From: HKST-UBA178 sp965223815
Lineage (GTDB): Bacteria; Pseudomonadota; Gammaproteobacteria; Chromatiales; Chromatiaceae
Assembly (NCBI GenBank): GCA_965223815.1
Contig: OZ245019.1
Location: forward strand, 372,001 to 436,000
Length of the DNA: 64,000 nt
Direction: 5' to 3'
Shown here: in pieces, positions 23,501 to 31,826 of the stretch
Layout: each line of letters begins with the position of its first letter
How positions within the stretch are numbered: position 1 is the first letter of the stretch
Position numbers and translations under genes: made by a program
Notes under the pieces: model-generated
Told to the model about the DNA's origin: nothing
Database searches by the model: none
Seen by the model: the letters and a program-made list of their open reading frames with translations, nothing else

Positions 23501-23959
23501 ATGACCAGTCGTGTTTTTCTTTTGTTTCCCGCTAGTCTGCCTTCGTACCATTACTTGGTTTTGTTGGCAGCATTGATCAGTCATGATACCCGTGCCGGTG
23601 AACGTGTGTTTAAGTGTGTAGATCCATCAGGGCAGATTGAGTTTACCCAAACCGGTTGTCGCTCTGGCAGGACGGAGTCGCTAGTGGTTAAATCCCCCTA
23701 TATCGGTTGGAAGAAACCAGTGGTACGTAAACCTAAGGCAGGGGCAACCGACAGAGAGGTGTTTGAGTCAAGAAACCGAGAAAAGACCCGGACCGGGAAT
23801 TCGCAGAGGACCGAAAAAGAGGGAGAGCGGTGCTGGCGCGCCCGCAAGCGTCTGCAGCGTTTGCAGCGCAAACTGAGAAAAGGCTACAAGCGGGGTGTGG
23901 GGGAAAAGCTGCGATCCAACCGTGATCAGCTACAAGAATACCTGCGGGAATTCTGCTAA
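23501..23959 (+). CDS. Secreted DUF4124 protein
   Basis: A 152-residue protein with an N-terminal hydrophobic signal ending near 'DTRAGE', then a DUF4124 domain ('RVFKCVDPSGQIEFTQTGC') whose two Cys probably form a disulfide, and a very basic helical tail ('CWRARKRLQRLQRKLRKGYKRGVGEKLRSNRDQLQEYLREFC'). ATG 23501 is fixed by a perfect AAGGAGG site six bases upstream; the open frame starting at 23402 is not used. The basic tail could bind nucleic acid or an acidic envelope polymer. DUF4124 proteins are widespread in gammaproteobacteria and uncharacterised. Confidence 0.8.
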   Translation: MTSRVFLLFPASLPSYHYLVLLAALISHDTRAGERVFKCVDPSGQIEFTQTGCRSGRTESLVVKSPYIGWKKPVVRKPKAGATDREVFESRNREKTRTGNSQRTEKEGERCWRARKRLQRLQRKLRKGYKRGVGEKLRSNRDQLQEYLREFC

Positions 23960-23963
23960 AAAG

Positions 23964-25007
23964 TTAGAGGCGGCTATTCACCCGCCAGCGTTGATAGTTG
24001 GGATCCGTCTTATAACCTCGGTTGTCAACGTAAGTTAAAACATTGCGCAGGCGGTAAAACTGCACTACCGAATCTAGGCGGATTACTTCACGTCCCCGCT
24101 CGTCGAAAAAGAGTATGGATGGGGTGTAGAAGAGACCGAGTTCCTGGGCCCAAGCCTTTGCGGTGGTTTTTTCCCCGCCCGGAGTGATTATGGGGGTGTC
24201 GCTGTGAATATCGAGCTGGGCCGTATCGAATTTCTGTAGTAAATCGGCTATGGCAGGCTCGCTCAATGGTTGGGCGTGTAACACATCGCAGGCGTGGCAA
24301 TCTCCCTGCTCGAAGAAAACCGCCAAAGGTCTGTCAGCAGGGAAGACGCTGCGGTCCAGTGCATGAGGGGGAGGTGAAAAGAAGGGTTCCTCATTCAACT
24401 CGCCGGGTTCGAATGCCAGTGCACCGGAAGCTCTCTCCAGGTAAGCGTTGAAAGGTTCCTGTCGATAGTGACCGTCCGCTACAAATTCGAGAGCAGCAAG
24501 AAATTTATAGGGTGGGTAGTATCCTCTTAGTCGCAACGCTTCTCTCCCGCTATCATCATAGAAGATCAGCGAGGGGGTGAAGTTGGTGTTCTCGGCCACA
24601 GCGTAATCGCGCTCTATCATCGTTTCGCCATCGATGAGCGTGACTTCGTCGACACCCCAGATGTTGATGGGAATGATGTCGAAGTGGGTTTGGGTATAGT
24701 GAGCAATGTCTGGCTGTCCGAAGTTGGCGGTCATCAAGAGTTTGCAGTAGGCACACCGCTGTTGACCGAAATAGACGATGATGCCGCGCTTGCCGTTTTC
24801 CATCGCTTCCTGCAGGTCCTGTGGCAGGTCCAGAAAGCTTTGCTTGAACCAGTCGGGGTGTTCGAGCGGTTCTTGAAGCGGAAAGTCCTCGAACTCGAAT
24901 ACCTCTCGTGGTTCAGATTGGCTCGGCTCTGCAGTTACTTGTACGGTCCAGACTAGGCAGCTCGCAAGCATGGCCAGCAGTTGGGTCGTAGATAAATGAA
25001 GACTCAT
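23964..25007 (-). CDS. Periplasmic tandem-thioredoxin protein
   Basis: A 347-residue protein with a signal peptide ('LLAMLASCLVWTVQVTAEP', cleavage after VTA) and two thioredoxin-like domains. The first has Cys85-AY-Cys88 in 'YFGQQRCAYCKLLM' and 'TPSLIFYDDSGRE'; the second has Cys237-HA-Cys240 in 'FFEQGDCHACDVLH' and 'TPSILFFDERGRE'. Both domains keep the cis-Pro, so both may be redox-active. The form recalls SoxW-type and DUF255-related thioredoxins. ATG 25007 is chosen by the signal peptide; the open frame to 25373 runs antisense to the yrfG start. It is convergent with the DUF4124 gene and divergent from yrfG. Its partner is unknown. Confidence 0.8.
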   Translation of the reverse strand: MSLHLSTTQLLAMLASCLVWTVQVTAEPSQSEPREVFEFEDFPLQEPLEHPDWFKQSFLDLPQDLQEAMENGKRGIIVYFGQQRCAYCKLLMTANFGQPDIAHYTQTHFDIIPINIWGVDEVTLIDGETMIERDYAVAENTNFTPSLIFYDDSGREALRLRGYYPPYKFLAALEFVADGHYRQEPFNAYLERASGALAFEPGELNEEPFFSPPPHALDRSVFPADRPLAVFFEQGDCHACDVLHAQPLSEPAIADLLQKFDTAQLDIHSDTPIITPGGEKTTAKAWAQELGLFYTPSILFFDERGREVIRLDSVVQFYRLRNVLTYVDNRGYKTDPNYQRWRVNSRL

Positions 25008-25191
25008 CTGTTGCGTGTATCCAGGAAACGGCGCATGTCGAGATTTATTTATTGCAGCGTACGGAAGTGAGTGAGCAAGGGTAAAATAAGCATAGCACTG
25101 AGCGGCCCAACTTACAGAGCCCCATCGTGCAATGCTCCTTCTCCAGGTAACATACTGGCAAACTTTTCCCAGGTGCGAAGCAAAGTGGCTG

Positions 25192-25866
25192 ATGATTGAC
25201 TGGTACCAGGTTGATTTACTTTTTCTTGATATGGACGGCACACTGCTTGATCTCCATTTCGACAACCACTTCTGGCTCGAGCACGTACCCATGAGATACG
25301 CTCTGGCACATGACATGGATATCGAGGCGGCCAAGAGTGAGCTGTATGCTCGGTACCAAAGCCGGGAGGGCACGTTGGAGTGGTACTGCGTGGATTACTG
25401 GAGCCGGGAGCTGGGGCTTGATATCGCCTTGCTGAAACAGGAGGTTGATGGGCTGATTGCGATGCATCCTCACGTGATCCCGTTTCTGGATGCTGTTCGT
25501 CGCTCTGGCCGAAGGACGGTACTAGTAACCAACGCACACCAGAAATCCCTGGGCCTGAAACTGCGCCGTACTCAGCTGGGAGGGCACCTGGATGGTGTAG
25601 TCTGCTCTCATGATCTGGGTGTTCCCAAAGAGGACCTGCGCTTTTGGGGTAAATTACAGCAGATTGAGCCCTTTGATCCGGAACGAACGCTTTTCGTGGA
25701 CGACAGTCCCGCCGTATTGGCATCAGCCAGGCGCTATGGCATCGGCTGGCTGTTGCAAGTGTTAAAGCCCGACACCCGGGGGGCGGTGCGGCCCGCAGAG
25801 GACTTTCCCGCAATAAACGGTTTCGCTGACCTGCTGACAGCTAGCACTATCGTCCCCAAGTCTTGA
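25192..25866 (+). CDS. yrfG: GMP/IMP nucleotidase, HAD family
   Basis: HAD-superfamily 5'-nucleotidase that removes phosphate from GMP and IMP. 224 residues, close in size and sequence to E. coli YrfG, with motif I 'LLFLDMDGTLLDLHFDNHFW', motif II 'VLVTNAHQKSLGLKL', motif III Lys in 'GVPKEDLRFW', and motif IV 'TLFVDDSPAVLASA'. ATG 25192 matches the family start; the frame is open 20 codons upstream. It overlaps the 3' end of the convergent ykgJ gene by 20 bases. A cytoplasmic, purine-salvage role. Confidence 0.9.
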   Translation: MIDWYQVDLLFLDMDGTLLDLHFDNHFWLEHVPMRYALAHDMDIEAAKSELYARYQSREGTLEWYCVDYWSRELGLDIALLKQEVDGLIAMHPHVIPFLDAVRRSGRRTVLVTNAHQKSLGLKLRRTQLGGHLDGVVCSHDLGVPKEDLRFWGKLQQIEPFDPERTLFVDDSPAVLASARRYGIGWLLQVLKPDTRGAVRPAEDFPAINGFADLLTASTIVPKS

Positions 25867-26239
25867 ACCGTTTTCTGCAGTAAGTGAGGAGTTCATCATA
25901 GCTGCGGAAATAGAGATCGAAACCCTCTTCCGCCGGCTGATCGTATTCACACCATTCGTTATCGTAATCACGGCAAATTTGCGGTCTGGTCTCGTAAATC
26001 GCGCATCCCCCATCTTTCTTCAGGTGGTTACACTCGGCCTCCACCAGCAGAAACCAACCGTCCGTGTCCTTATAGATACTTACGCCCTTATGAGAAATCT
26101 GCCACAACAGATGGTCGAAGTCTGCTTTGGAACGTGGCGCCGCACCCAGTGCTTCGGTCACATAGGTACAGCAGCGCGAGCTTCGGCAACGCCCGCACTT
26201 GTTGTCGCTGTTGAAACTGGGGGGGGTGGGGGTGTTCAA
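25847..26239 (-). CDS. YkgJ family cysteine-cluster protein
   Basis: A 130-residue protein with the CxxCxxxCC pattern at the N terminus ('KCGRCRSSRCCTYV') and a second Cys set ('ECNHLKKDGGCAIYETRPQICRDYDNEWC'), which define the UPF0153/YkgJ family, thought to hold a metal or Fe-S cluster. Function unknown. The likely start is TTG 26239, whose last two bases overlap the stop codon of rhlB (TTGA), so the two are probably translated together. It overlaps yrfG by 20 bases at its 3' end. Confidence 0.85.
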   Translation of the reverse strand: MNTPTPPSFNSDNKCGRCRSSRCCTYVTEALGAAPRSKADFDHLLWQISHKGVSIYKDTDGWFLLVEAECNHLKKDGGCAIYETRPQICRDYDNEWCEYDQPAEEGFDLYFRSYDELLTYCRKRFKTWGR

Positions 26240-27540
26240 GACCTGTTTGCCGGACGTTTGCGTTTCCTCTGTGGTCGGCCGCTGTGTGCCTTGCCTTCGT
26301 GCTTGCCGCCGCGTCGGCGGTTACCTTGTCGCGGCCGCTTCACCTTGACACGGCTCCCCGGCTCTATCTCTGCGAGTAAGGCGCTGGACACGGGGGCCAT
26401 TGGTAACTTGTGGCCGATGAAGGCTTCTATATCCGGAAACGAAAAAGCGAATGTCTCGCAGGCGAAGCTGATGGCCTCTCCGCTCTCGCCGGCGCGGGCT
26501 GTGCGGCCGATCCGGTGCACATAGTCCTCCGCGTCTTCCGGTAAATCGTAATTGAACACGTGGGTGACATTCGGAATATGCAGCCCACGGGCTGCGACAT
26601 CGGTGGCCACCAGCACCGGTAGTTCGCCCTTCTGGAACCGGGAGAGCAGGGAGAGGCGCTTTTTCTGGGGTACGTCGCCCGAGAGCACGGCTGCATTGAT
26701 TCCATTCCCCTCGAGGTATCCCCATACCTGGTCCGCGCCCCGCTTGGTGTTCACGAATACCATCGCCCGGTAGGACTCAAGGTTCCGCAGTAGGCCGATT
26801 AGAAGGGGTATCTTCTCTTCGTTGGCCGTCATATAGCAGGTCTGAGTGACATTGTCGGCCGTGACATTTTCGGTTTCGATGGTGACCGATTCGGGGTTAT
26901 TCATATGCTCGTATGCAAGTTCTTTGACCCTGTGTGAGAGAGTCGCGGAAAAGAGCATGCCCAATCGTTGATTGGGGGGCGGGCAGCGGCGCAACAAATA
27001 CCTGATGTCCTTGATGAACCCGAGGTCGAACATGCGGTCAGCTTCGTCGAGCACGACAGCTTGGATAGCCTTCAAGTTGTAAACGTGCTGTTTGAAGTAG
27101 TCGATCAGGCGGCCGGGGGTACCGATAAGAATGTCCACCCCTGCTTCCAACTGTTGCCGTTGTTTTTCGTATCCCGTGCCGCCGAATACCAGCCCTAACT
27201 TGATGCCGGTGTGGCGGCCGAGTGATTGAGCATCCTTGTGGATCTGCACTGCTAGTTCTCTGGTGGGCGCGACAATCAGCGCCCGAGGCTGATTGACCTT
27301 GCGGTTTTCGGCTGCGGGTTCGCTTAGTAGCTTGTGGAGTATTGCCAGCAGAAAGGCGGCAGTCTTTCCAGTACCCGTCTGCGCCTGTCCGGCCACGTCT
27401 CTTCCTTGAAGCGCGATGGGGAGGGTTTCCGCCTGTATGGGCGTGCAGAGGTCGAAGCCAGCGTCTTTGACTCCTTCCATAATCTCAGGTAGTAGTCCAA
27501 GGCTGTCAAAACGTGTGTTGGTGAGGTGTTTTTTTGTCAT
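26236..27540 (-). CDS. rhlB: ATP-dependent RNA helicase RhlB
   Basis: DEAD-box RNA helicase, in E. coli the helicase of the RNA degradosome. 434 residues with Q motif 'FDLCTPIQAETLPIALQGRD', motif I 'AQTGTGKT', 'PTRELAVQ', motif II 'DEAD' in 'VVLDEADRMFDLGFIKDIR', 'SAT', and 'VHRIGRTARAGESG'. 'KVNQPRALI' and 'RLIDYFKQ' are RhlB-specific. The Arg-rich C terminus ('KRPRQGNRRRGGKHEGKAHSGRPQRKRKRP') is the RNA-binding tail. It is divergent from trxA with rho beyond, the same arrangement as in E. coli, which supports RhlB over RhlE. A ykgJ gene is coupled downstream. Confidence 0.93.
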   Translation of the reverse strand: MTKKHLTNTRFDSLGLLPEIMEGVKDAGFDLCTPIQAETLPIALQGRDVAGQAQTGTGKTAAFLLAILHKLLSEPAAENRKVNQPRALIVAPTRELAVQIHKDAQSLGRHTGIKLGLVFGGTGYEKQRQQLEAGVDILIGTPGRLIDYFKQHVYNLKAIQAVVLDEADRMFDLGFIKDIRYLLRRCPPPNQRLGMLFSATLSHRVKELAYEHMNNPESVTIETENVTADNVTQTCYMTANEEKIPLLIGLLRNLESYRAMVFVNTKRGADQVWGYLEGNGINAAVLSGDVPQKKRLSLLSRFQKGELPVLVATDVAARGLHIPNVTHVFNYDLPEDAEDYVHRIGRTARAGESGEAISFACETFAFSFPDIEAFIGHKLPMAPVSSALLAEIEPGSRVKVKRPRQGNRRRGGKHEGKAHSGRPQRKRKRPANRS

Positions 27541-27760
27541 GGCGGAGTAGCATACAGCAATTCGTTTACTTGGACTTGCAAAAATCAGTGGATTGCGCTG
27601 AAATACAAGACTAAGTCTCGAGCGGGCGGGGCCTTAATGCGTAGTTAATACGACTATTCCCGTGTTTTGAGCGGTAGATAAACCAGAAAGATTTTCAGAA
27701 GCGCCGGTGCGAGTCCGCACATTCCGGCGGTCTTCCCAAATGGTGATTGGAGAGTATCAA

Positions 27761-28087
27761 GTGAGTGAACAGATCGTTCATCTTAGCGATGATTCCTTTG
27801 AAACAGAAGTTATGCAGTCCAGCGTACCGGTGCTTGTGGATTACTGGGCAGAGTGGTGCGGGCCTTGCAAGATGATTGCCCCCGTGCTGGAAGAGATAGC
27901 GGGAGAGTACTCAGGCAAGGTAAAGTTTGCGAAGCTGAATATAGATGAGAACCCCAACGTTCCGCCCCGCTACGGCATACGCGGCATTCCGACCCTGATG
28001 TTGTTCAAGGATGGCGAGGTGGAGGCCACCAAGGTCGGCGCAGTATCAAAATCACAGCTCACAGCTTTCATCGACAGCAATCTCTAA
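27761..28087 (+). CDS. trxA: Thioredoxin 1
   Basis: Cytoplasmic disulfide reductase; electron donor for ribonucleotide reductase, PAPS reductase and Msr enzymes. 108 residues, with the active site 'WAEWCGPCKMIAP', 'KLNIDENP' and 'GIRGIPTLMLFKDGE'. The start is GTG 27761, seven bases after GGAGAG, where the protein lines up with E. coli TrxA ('MSEQIVHLSDDSFE'); the longer open frame from 27707 is not supported. It is divergent from rhlB across a 220-base region and is followed by rho, the standard gammaproteobacterial order. Confidence 0.95.
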   Translation: MSEQIVHLSDDSFETEVMQSSVPVLVDYWAEWCGPCKMIAPVLEEIAGEYSGKVKFAKLNIDENPNVPPRYGIRGIPTLMLFKDGEVEATKVGAVSKSQLTAFIDSNL

Positions 28088-28275
28088 GTCTGCATTTCGG
28101 TGCTGACTAAATCCTGCCCGTTTGCCGCTATGCCGGTAGTCAATGCTCCAAGCTGTCAGGAAACGGTAACAGCGTTCAGCAATGTAGTTGCTATTACAAA
28201 AGCTGAGTACATATAGCGCCTAAAGCGGACGCCTCTGGCCCGTTTCGGTTCCATTTAGTAATCATACCCAGAATC

Positions 28276-29532
28276 ATGAACCTCACCCAACTTAAGAAAA
28301 TGCCGGTTACTGAGCTTGTGCAACTGGCGCACTCCATGAAACTCGAGGGCATGGCTCGCTCTCGCAAACAGGATCTGATTTTCGCGATCCTCAAGGCGCA
28401 TGCCAAGAATGGCGAAGATATTTACGGCGATGGAGTGCTGGAGATTCTTCAGGACGGGTTCGGTTTTCTCCGCGCCGCCGATAGCTCCTATCTTGCCGGC
28501 CCGGACGATATTTACGTCTCGCCCAGTCAGATAAGGCGATTCAGCCTGCGTACAGGTGACACCATCTCCGGAAAGATCCGGCCACCCAAGGAGAGCGAGC
28601 GCTATTTCGCGCTGCTCAAAGTGGCTGAGATCAACTTCGACAAACCGGAAAATGCTAAGAATAAAATTCTCTTCGAAAATTTTACTCCGCTGTTCGCCAA
28701 CAAGAAGTTTACACTGGAAGTGGGCAATGGGAGCACCGAGGATATTACTGCCCGGACCATCGAGCTTTGCGCTCCCATTGGTAAGGGACAGCGTGGGCTA
28801 ATCGTTTCCCCGCCAAAGGCGGGTAAGACCATGCTGATGCAGAATATCGCCCAGTCGATCGGCCAGAATCACCCTGACTGCTACCTGATCGTGCTGCTCA
28901 TAGATGAGCGCCCAGAGGAAGTTACCGAGATGAAGCGTTCGGTTCGGGGTGAGGTGATCTCCTCAACCTTCGACGAGCCGGCCGCACGCCATGTGCAGGT
29001 GGCTGAGATGGTAATTGAGAAAGCCAAGCGCCTGGTGGAGCATAAACGCGATGTCATCATCCTCCTAGATTCCATTACTCGCCTGGCCCGGGCCTACAAC
29101 ACCGTTATTCCCTCTTCCGGAAAGGTGCTCACTGGCGGAGTCGATGCCAATGCGTTACACCGTCCCAAGCGGTTTTTCGGTGCTGCTAGAAATGTGGAGG
29201 AAGGCGGAAGCCTTACCATTATCGCCACCGCGCTGGTGGAAACCGGTTCTCGCATGGATGACGTGATCTACGAAGAGTTCAAGGGTACCGGCAATATGGA
29301 GATACATCTCGATCGCCGGATTGCCGAAAAGCGAATTTTTCCCGCGATCAATATCAACCGATCTGGAACCCGCAGAGAGGATCTGCTGATGAAGCCGGTC
29401 GATCTGCAGAAGATGTGGATTCTGCGCAAGATACTGCATCCCATGGACGAGCTTGCGGCCATGGAATTCCTCTATGACAAGCTCAAAACCACTAAGACCA
29501 ATCAGGAATTTTTCGATTCCATGAAGCGATAG
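28276..29532 (+). CDS. rho: Transcription termination factor Rho
   Basis: Hexameric RNA-dependent ATPase that ends transcription at C-rich untranslated RNA. 418 residues, the enterobacterial length, with the N-terminal helix-extended domain 'MNLTQLKKMPVTELVQLAHSM', the RNA-binding fold 'EILQDGFGFLR', Walker A 'PPKAGKTMLMQ', Walker B 'HKRDVIILLDSITR', the Q loop 'SSGKVLTGGVD' and the R loop 'GTGNMEIHLDRRIAEKRIFPA'. There is a 188-base leader after trxA; in E. coli rho is autoregulated by attenuation in a comparable leader, but I see no decisive structure here. Confidence 0.97.
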   Translation: MNLTQLKKMPVTELVQLAHSMKLEGMARSRKQDLIFAILKAHAKNGEDIYGDGVLEILQDGFGFLRAADSSYLAGPDDIYVSPSQIRRFSLRTGDTISGKIRPPKESERYFALLKVAEINFDKPENAKNKILFENFTPLFANKKFTLEVGNGSTEDITARTIELCAPIGKGQRGLIVSPPKAGKTMLMQNIAQSIGQNHPDCYLIVLLIDERPEEVTEMKRSVRGEVISSTFDEPAARHVQVAEMVIEKAKRLVEHKRDVIILLDSITRLARAYNTVIPSSGKVLTGGVDANALHRPKRFFGAARNVEEGGSLTIIATALVETGSRMDDVIYEEFKGTGNMEIHLDRRIAEKRIFPAININRSGTRREDLLMKPVDLQKMWILRKILHPMDELAAMEFLYDKLKTTKTNQEFFDSMKR

Positions 29533-29705
29533 TTAACACGCTTCCTTACCCCATACCTGTTATTTAAATAGACGGGCGCTATACCCGCCACCGGCCCGGC
29601 TGCAATCCATCCGCGACTTAGGCGTGGACGCGTGTTGTTGTTTTTTCACTGGGTTCTTGCCAAAGTTAGCCCAGATCGCTACTGGCAATGTTTAGGTGTT
29701 GACCC

Positions 29706-30410
29706 ATGGAGAATCGGGAAAGGGCGGATAAGGCGATGATCCTCGCCGCAGGGCGGGGGGAGCGCATGCGCCCGTTGACGGACAGCAGGCCCAAGCCGCT
29801 TCTAGAGGTGGGAGGCATGCCCCTTATCGGCTACCATATTGCTGCTCTGGCGCGTGCCGGATTTCGGGAATTGGTGGTCAATCACGCTTATTTGGGGCAG
29901 ATGATCGAGAGCTACCTTGGAGATGGTTCCGCTTGGGGAGTCAGTATCAGCTACTCTCCGGAACCACCGGGAGCACTTGAAACCGGTGGTGGAATCTTTC
30001 AGGCGCTGGGATATTTCGGAGATGCCCCTTTTCTTGTAATCAATGGGGATGTCTGGACTGATTGCGATTACCGCAACTTGAGGATTCCCGAGGGTCGCTT
30101 GGCGCATCTGCTTCTGGTCGACAATCCCGGCCACCACCCGCATGGGGATTTCTCTCTGGATGGCGAGAGTGTAGTGGATTCAGGTGGCCGGCGGCTCACC
30201 TTCAGCGGTATCGGTGTCTATCGCAGGGAGCTGTTTTCCGGTTGCCGCAGCGGTGCCTTTCCCCTGGCTCCATTGTTACGCGAGGCAATACACAGGGGGA
30301 GGGTGAGCGGGGAGCACTATTCGGGCCTGTGGTTCGATATTGGCACTCCCAAGAGGTTGGAATTGCTCGACCGGCAGCTGTTGGCGCATGGCACGGCGCG
30401 GGGAGTCTGA
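29706..30410 (+). CDS. murU: MurNAc-1-phosphate uridylyltransferase type
   Basis: Nucleotidyltransferase of the MurU/GlmU family that makes UDP-MurNAc from MurNAc-1-phosphate in cell-wall recycling. 234 residues with 'AMILAAGRGERMRPLTDSRPKPLLEVGG' (the UTP-binding signature and Lys), 'ALETGGGIFQAL', 'FLVINGDVWTD' and 'YSGLWFDIGTPKRLELL'. The usual partner kinase gene amgK is not adjacent; instead a GCS2-like ligase starts on the next base after the stop codon. Mannose-1-phosphate guanylyltransferase is the main other possibility, but the short size and motif set favour MurU. Confidence 0.82.
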   Translation: MENRERADKAMILAAGRGERMRPLTDSRPKPLLEVGGMPLIGYHIAALARAGFRELVVNHAYLGQMIESYLGDGSAWGVSISYSPEPPGALETGGGIFQALGYFGDAPFLVINGDVWTDCDYRNLRIPEGRLAHLLLVDNPGHHPHGDFSLDGESVVDSGGRRLTFSGIGVYRRELFSGCRSGAFPLAPLLREAIHRGRVSGEHYSGLWFDIGTPKRLELLDRQLLAHGTARGV

Positions 30411-31826
30411 ATGGGTCAAGAGATCGCCGACAGCCATTTCACGGCGGCTGATTTTCAGGAGTTCTCCCAACGCCTGAGAGATGAAACGGCGCTATTGGCT
30501 GACTGGTTAGAGGAAGAAGAATTTCCATCCGGCGAGGAGATCGTAGGGTACGAGTTGGAAGCCTGGCTGATTGATGAAAGCGCCGGACCCATGCCGGTCA
30601 ATCAGCCACTGTTGGATCGTTTGGATGACCCGCTGGTGGTTCCGGAGTTGGCGCGTTTCAATTTGGAATTTAATGGCACTCCATTGCGGCTCTCAGGAGA
30701 TGTTTTCAGCCAGCTGGCCGACGAGCTTACCGCGACCTGGAATAGGTGCAATGCGGTAGCTAACAACTGGGGAGCGCGCTTGGCGATGATCGGTATTCTG
30801 CCGACCGTCGAGGAGCGACACCTGAATACCGACAACATGTCTTTCATGCAGCGCTATCAGGCGCTGGATGAGCAACTCAGGCGTATTCGGGGTGGAGACC
30901 CGCTCAGACTCGATATCCGCGGGAGGGACAGGCTCGCTTTCACCCACCAGGATGTGATGTTGGAGTCGGCCACTACTTCGTTCCAGATTCACCTGCAGAG
31001 TGATCGTAAACGGGCGGGAAGGCTCTACAATGCGGCCAAGCTAGTTTCGGCCCCGATGGTCGCCCTTGCTGCCAACTCTCCCTACCTTTTCGGCGCCGAG
31101 CTTTGGGATGAAACCCGGATTCCACTCTTTGAACAGGCGGTGCAAATGGGTGGTACAGAATTGAACAAGCGTGTCACCCTGGGACGTGAATTTGTCGGTT
31201 CCATTATTGACTGCTTCTGGGCGAATATCCGCTACCATCGGGTACTATTGCCCCAGCTCATGGATGAACCTCCTGAGCAGTTGGCTCATCTTCGTCTGCA
31301 CAATGGCACCATCTGGCGTTGGAATCGGCCACTAATTGGCTTCAACGCTGAGGGTGAACCACGTATCCGAATCGAGCACCGGGTGGTCCCCGCCGGCCCA
31401 ACGATTGCGGACTCGATTGCCAATATGGCCTTCTATACCGGCATCGTGTTTGCATTGGCACGGCAGCAGAGTCCACCGGAGAGGCTGCTTTCATTCGAGG
31501 ACACCAGGCACAATTTCTATCGGGCAGCTCGCCATGGACTAGAGGCGGATATAACCTGGCTGGACGGTGCCAACGGTTCTGTATCGGCGCTATGCGAACG
31601 GGAGCTTTTGCCGTTGGCGGAGAGTGGACTGGATACACTTGGAATAGTGTCGCAAGAGCGGGACTATTGGCTGGGAATTATCAGGTCTCGATTGAAATCT
31701 GGACTGAACGGTTCAAACTGGCAGCGGGCGTGGGTAAAGCGCCACGGGCCGAATATGCAGCGCCTGACCGAGGCTTACATAAAACAGCAGGAAAGTGGAC
31801 GCCCTGTCCACCAATGGTCTGTATAA
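30411..31826 (+). CDS. GCS2-like glutamate-cysteine ligase homologue
   Basis: A 471-residue protein of the glutamate-cysteine ligase 2 (carboxylate-amine ligase) superfamily. 'SGEEIVGYELEAWLIDE' near the N terminus and 'LARFNLEFNGTP' carry the acidic metal and ATP ligands; 'TTSFQIHLQ', 'AANSPYLFGAELWDETRIPLFEQAV' and 'IRIEHRVVPAGPT' are further family motifs. It would join an amino acid or amine to a gamma-carboxylate using ATP. It is longer than the YbdK type and shares its region with an M14 hydrolase, whose frame starts 32 bases before this stop codon. The substrate is unknown; glutathione synthesis is not implied. Confidence 0.75.
   Translation: MGQEIADSHFTAADFQEFSQRLRDETALLADWLEEEEFPSGEEIVGYELEAWLIDESAGPMPVNQPLLDRLDDPLVVPELARFNLEFNGTPLRLSGDVFSQLADELTATWNRCNAVANNWGARLAMIGILPTVEERHLNTDNMSFMQRYQALDEQLRRIRGGDPLRLDIRGRDRLAFTHQDVMLESATTSFQIHLQSDRKRAGRLYNAAKLVSAPMVALAANSPYLFGAELWDETRIPLFEQAVQMGGTELNKRVTLGREFVGSIIDCFWANIRYHRVLLPQLMDEPPEQLAHLRLHNGTIWRWNRPLIGFNAEGEPRIRIEHRVVPAGPTIADSIANMAFYTGIVFALARQQSPPERLLSFEDTRHNFYRAARHGLEADITWLDGANGSVSALCERELLPLAESGLDTLGIVSQERDYWLGIIRSRLKSGLNGSNWQRAWVKRHGPNMQRLTEAYIKQQESGRPVHQWSV

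Noticed and set aside
25008..25373. N-terminal extension of the tandem-thioredoxin gene
   Set aside because: The extension is antisense to the start of yrfG, is Ser/Arg-rich and precedes an obvious signal peptide, so it is not coding.
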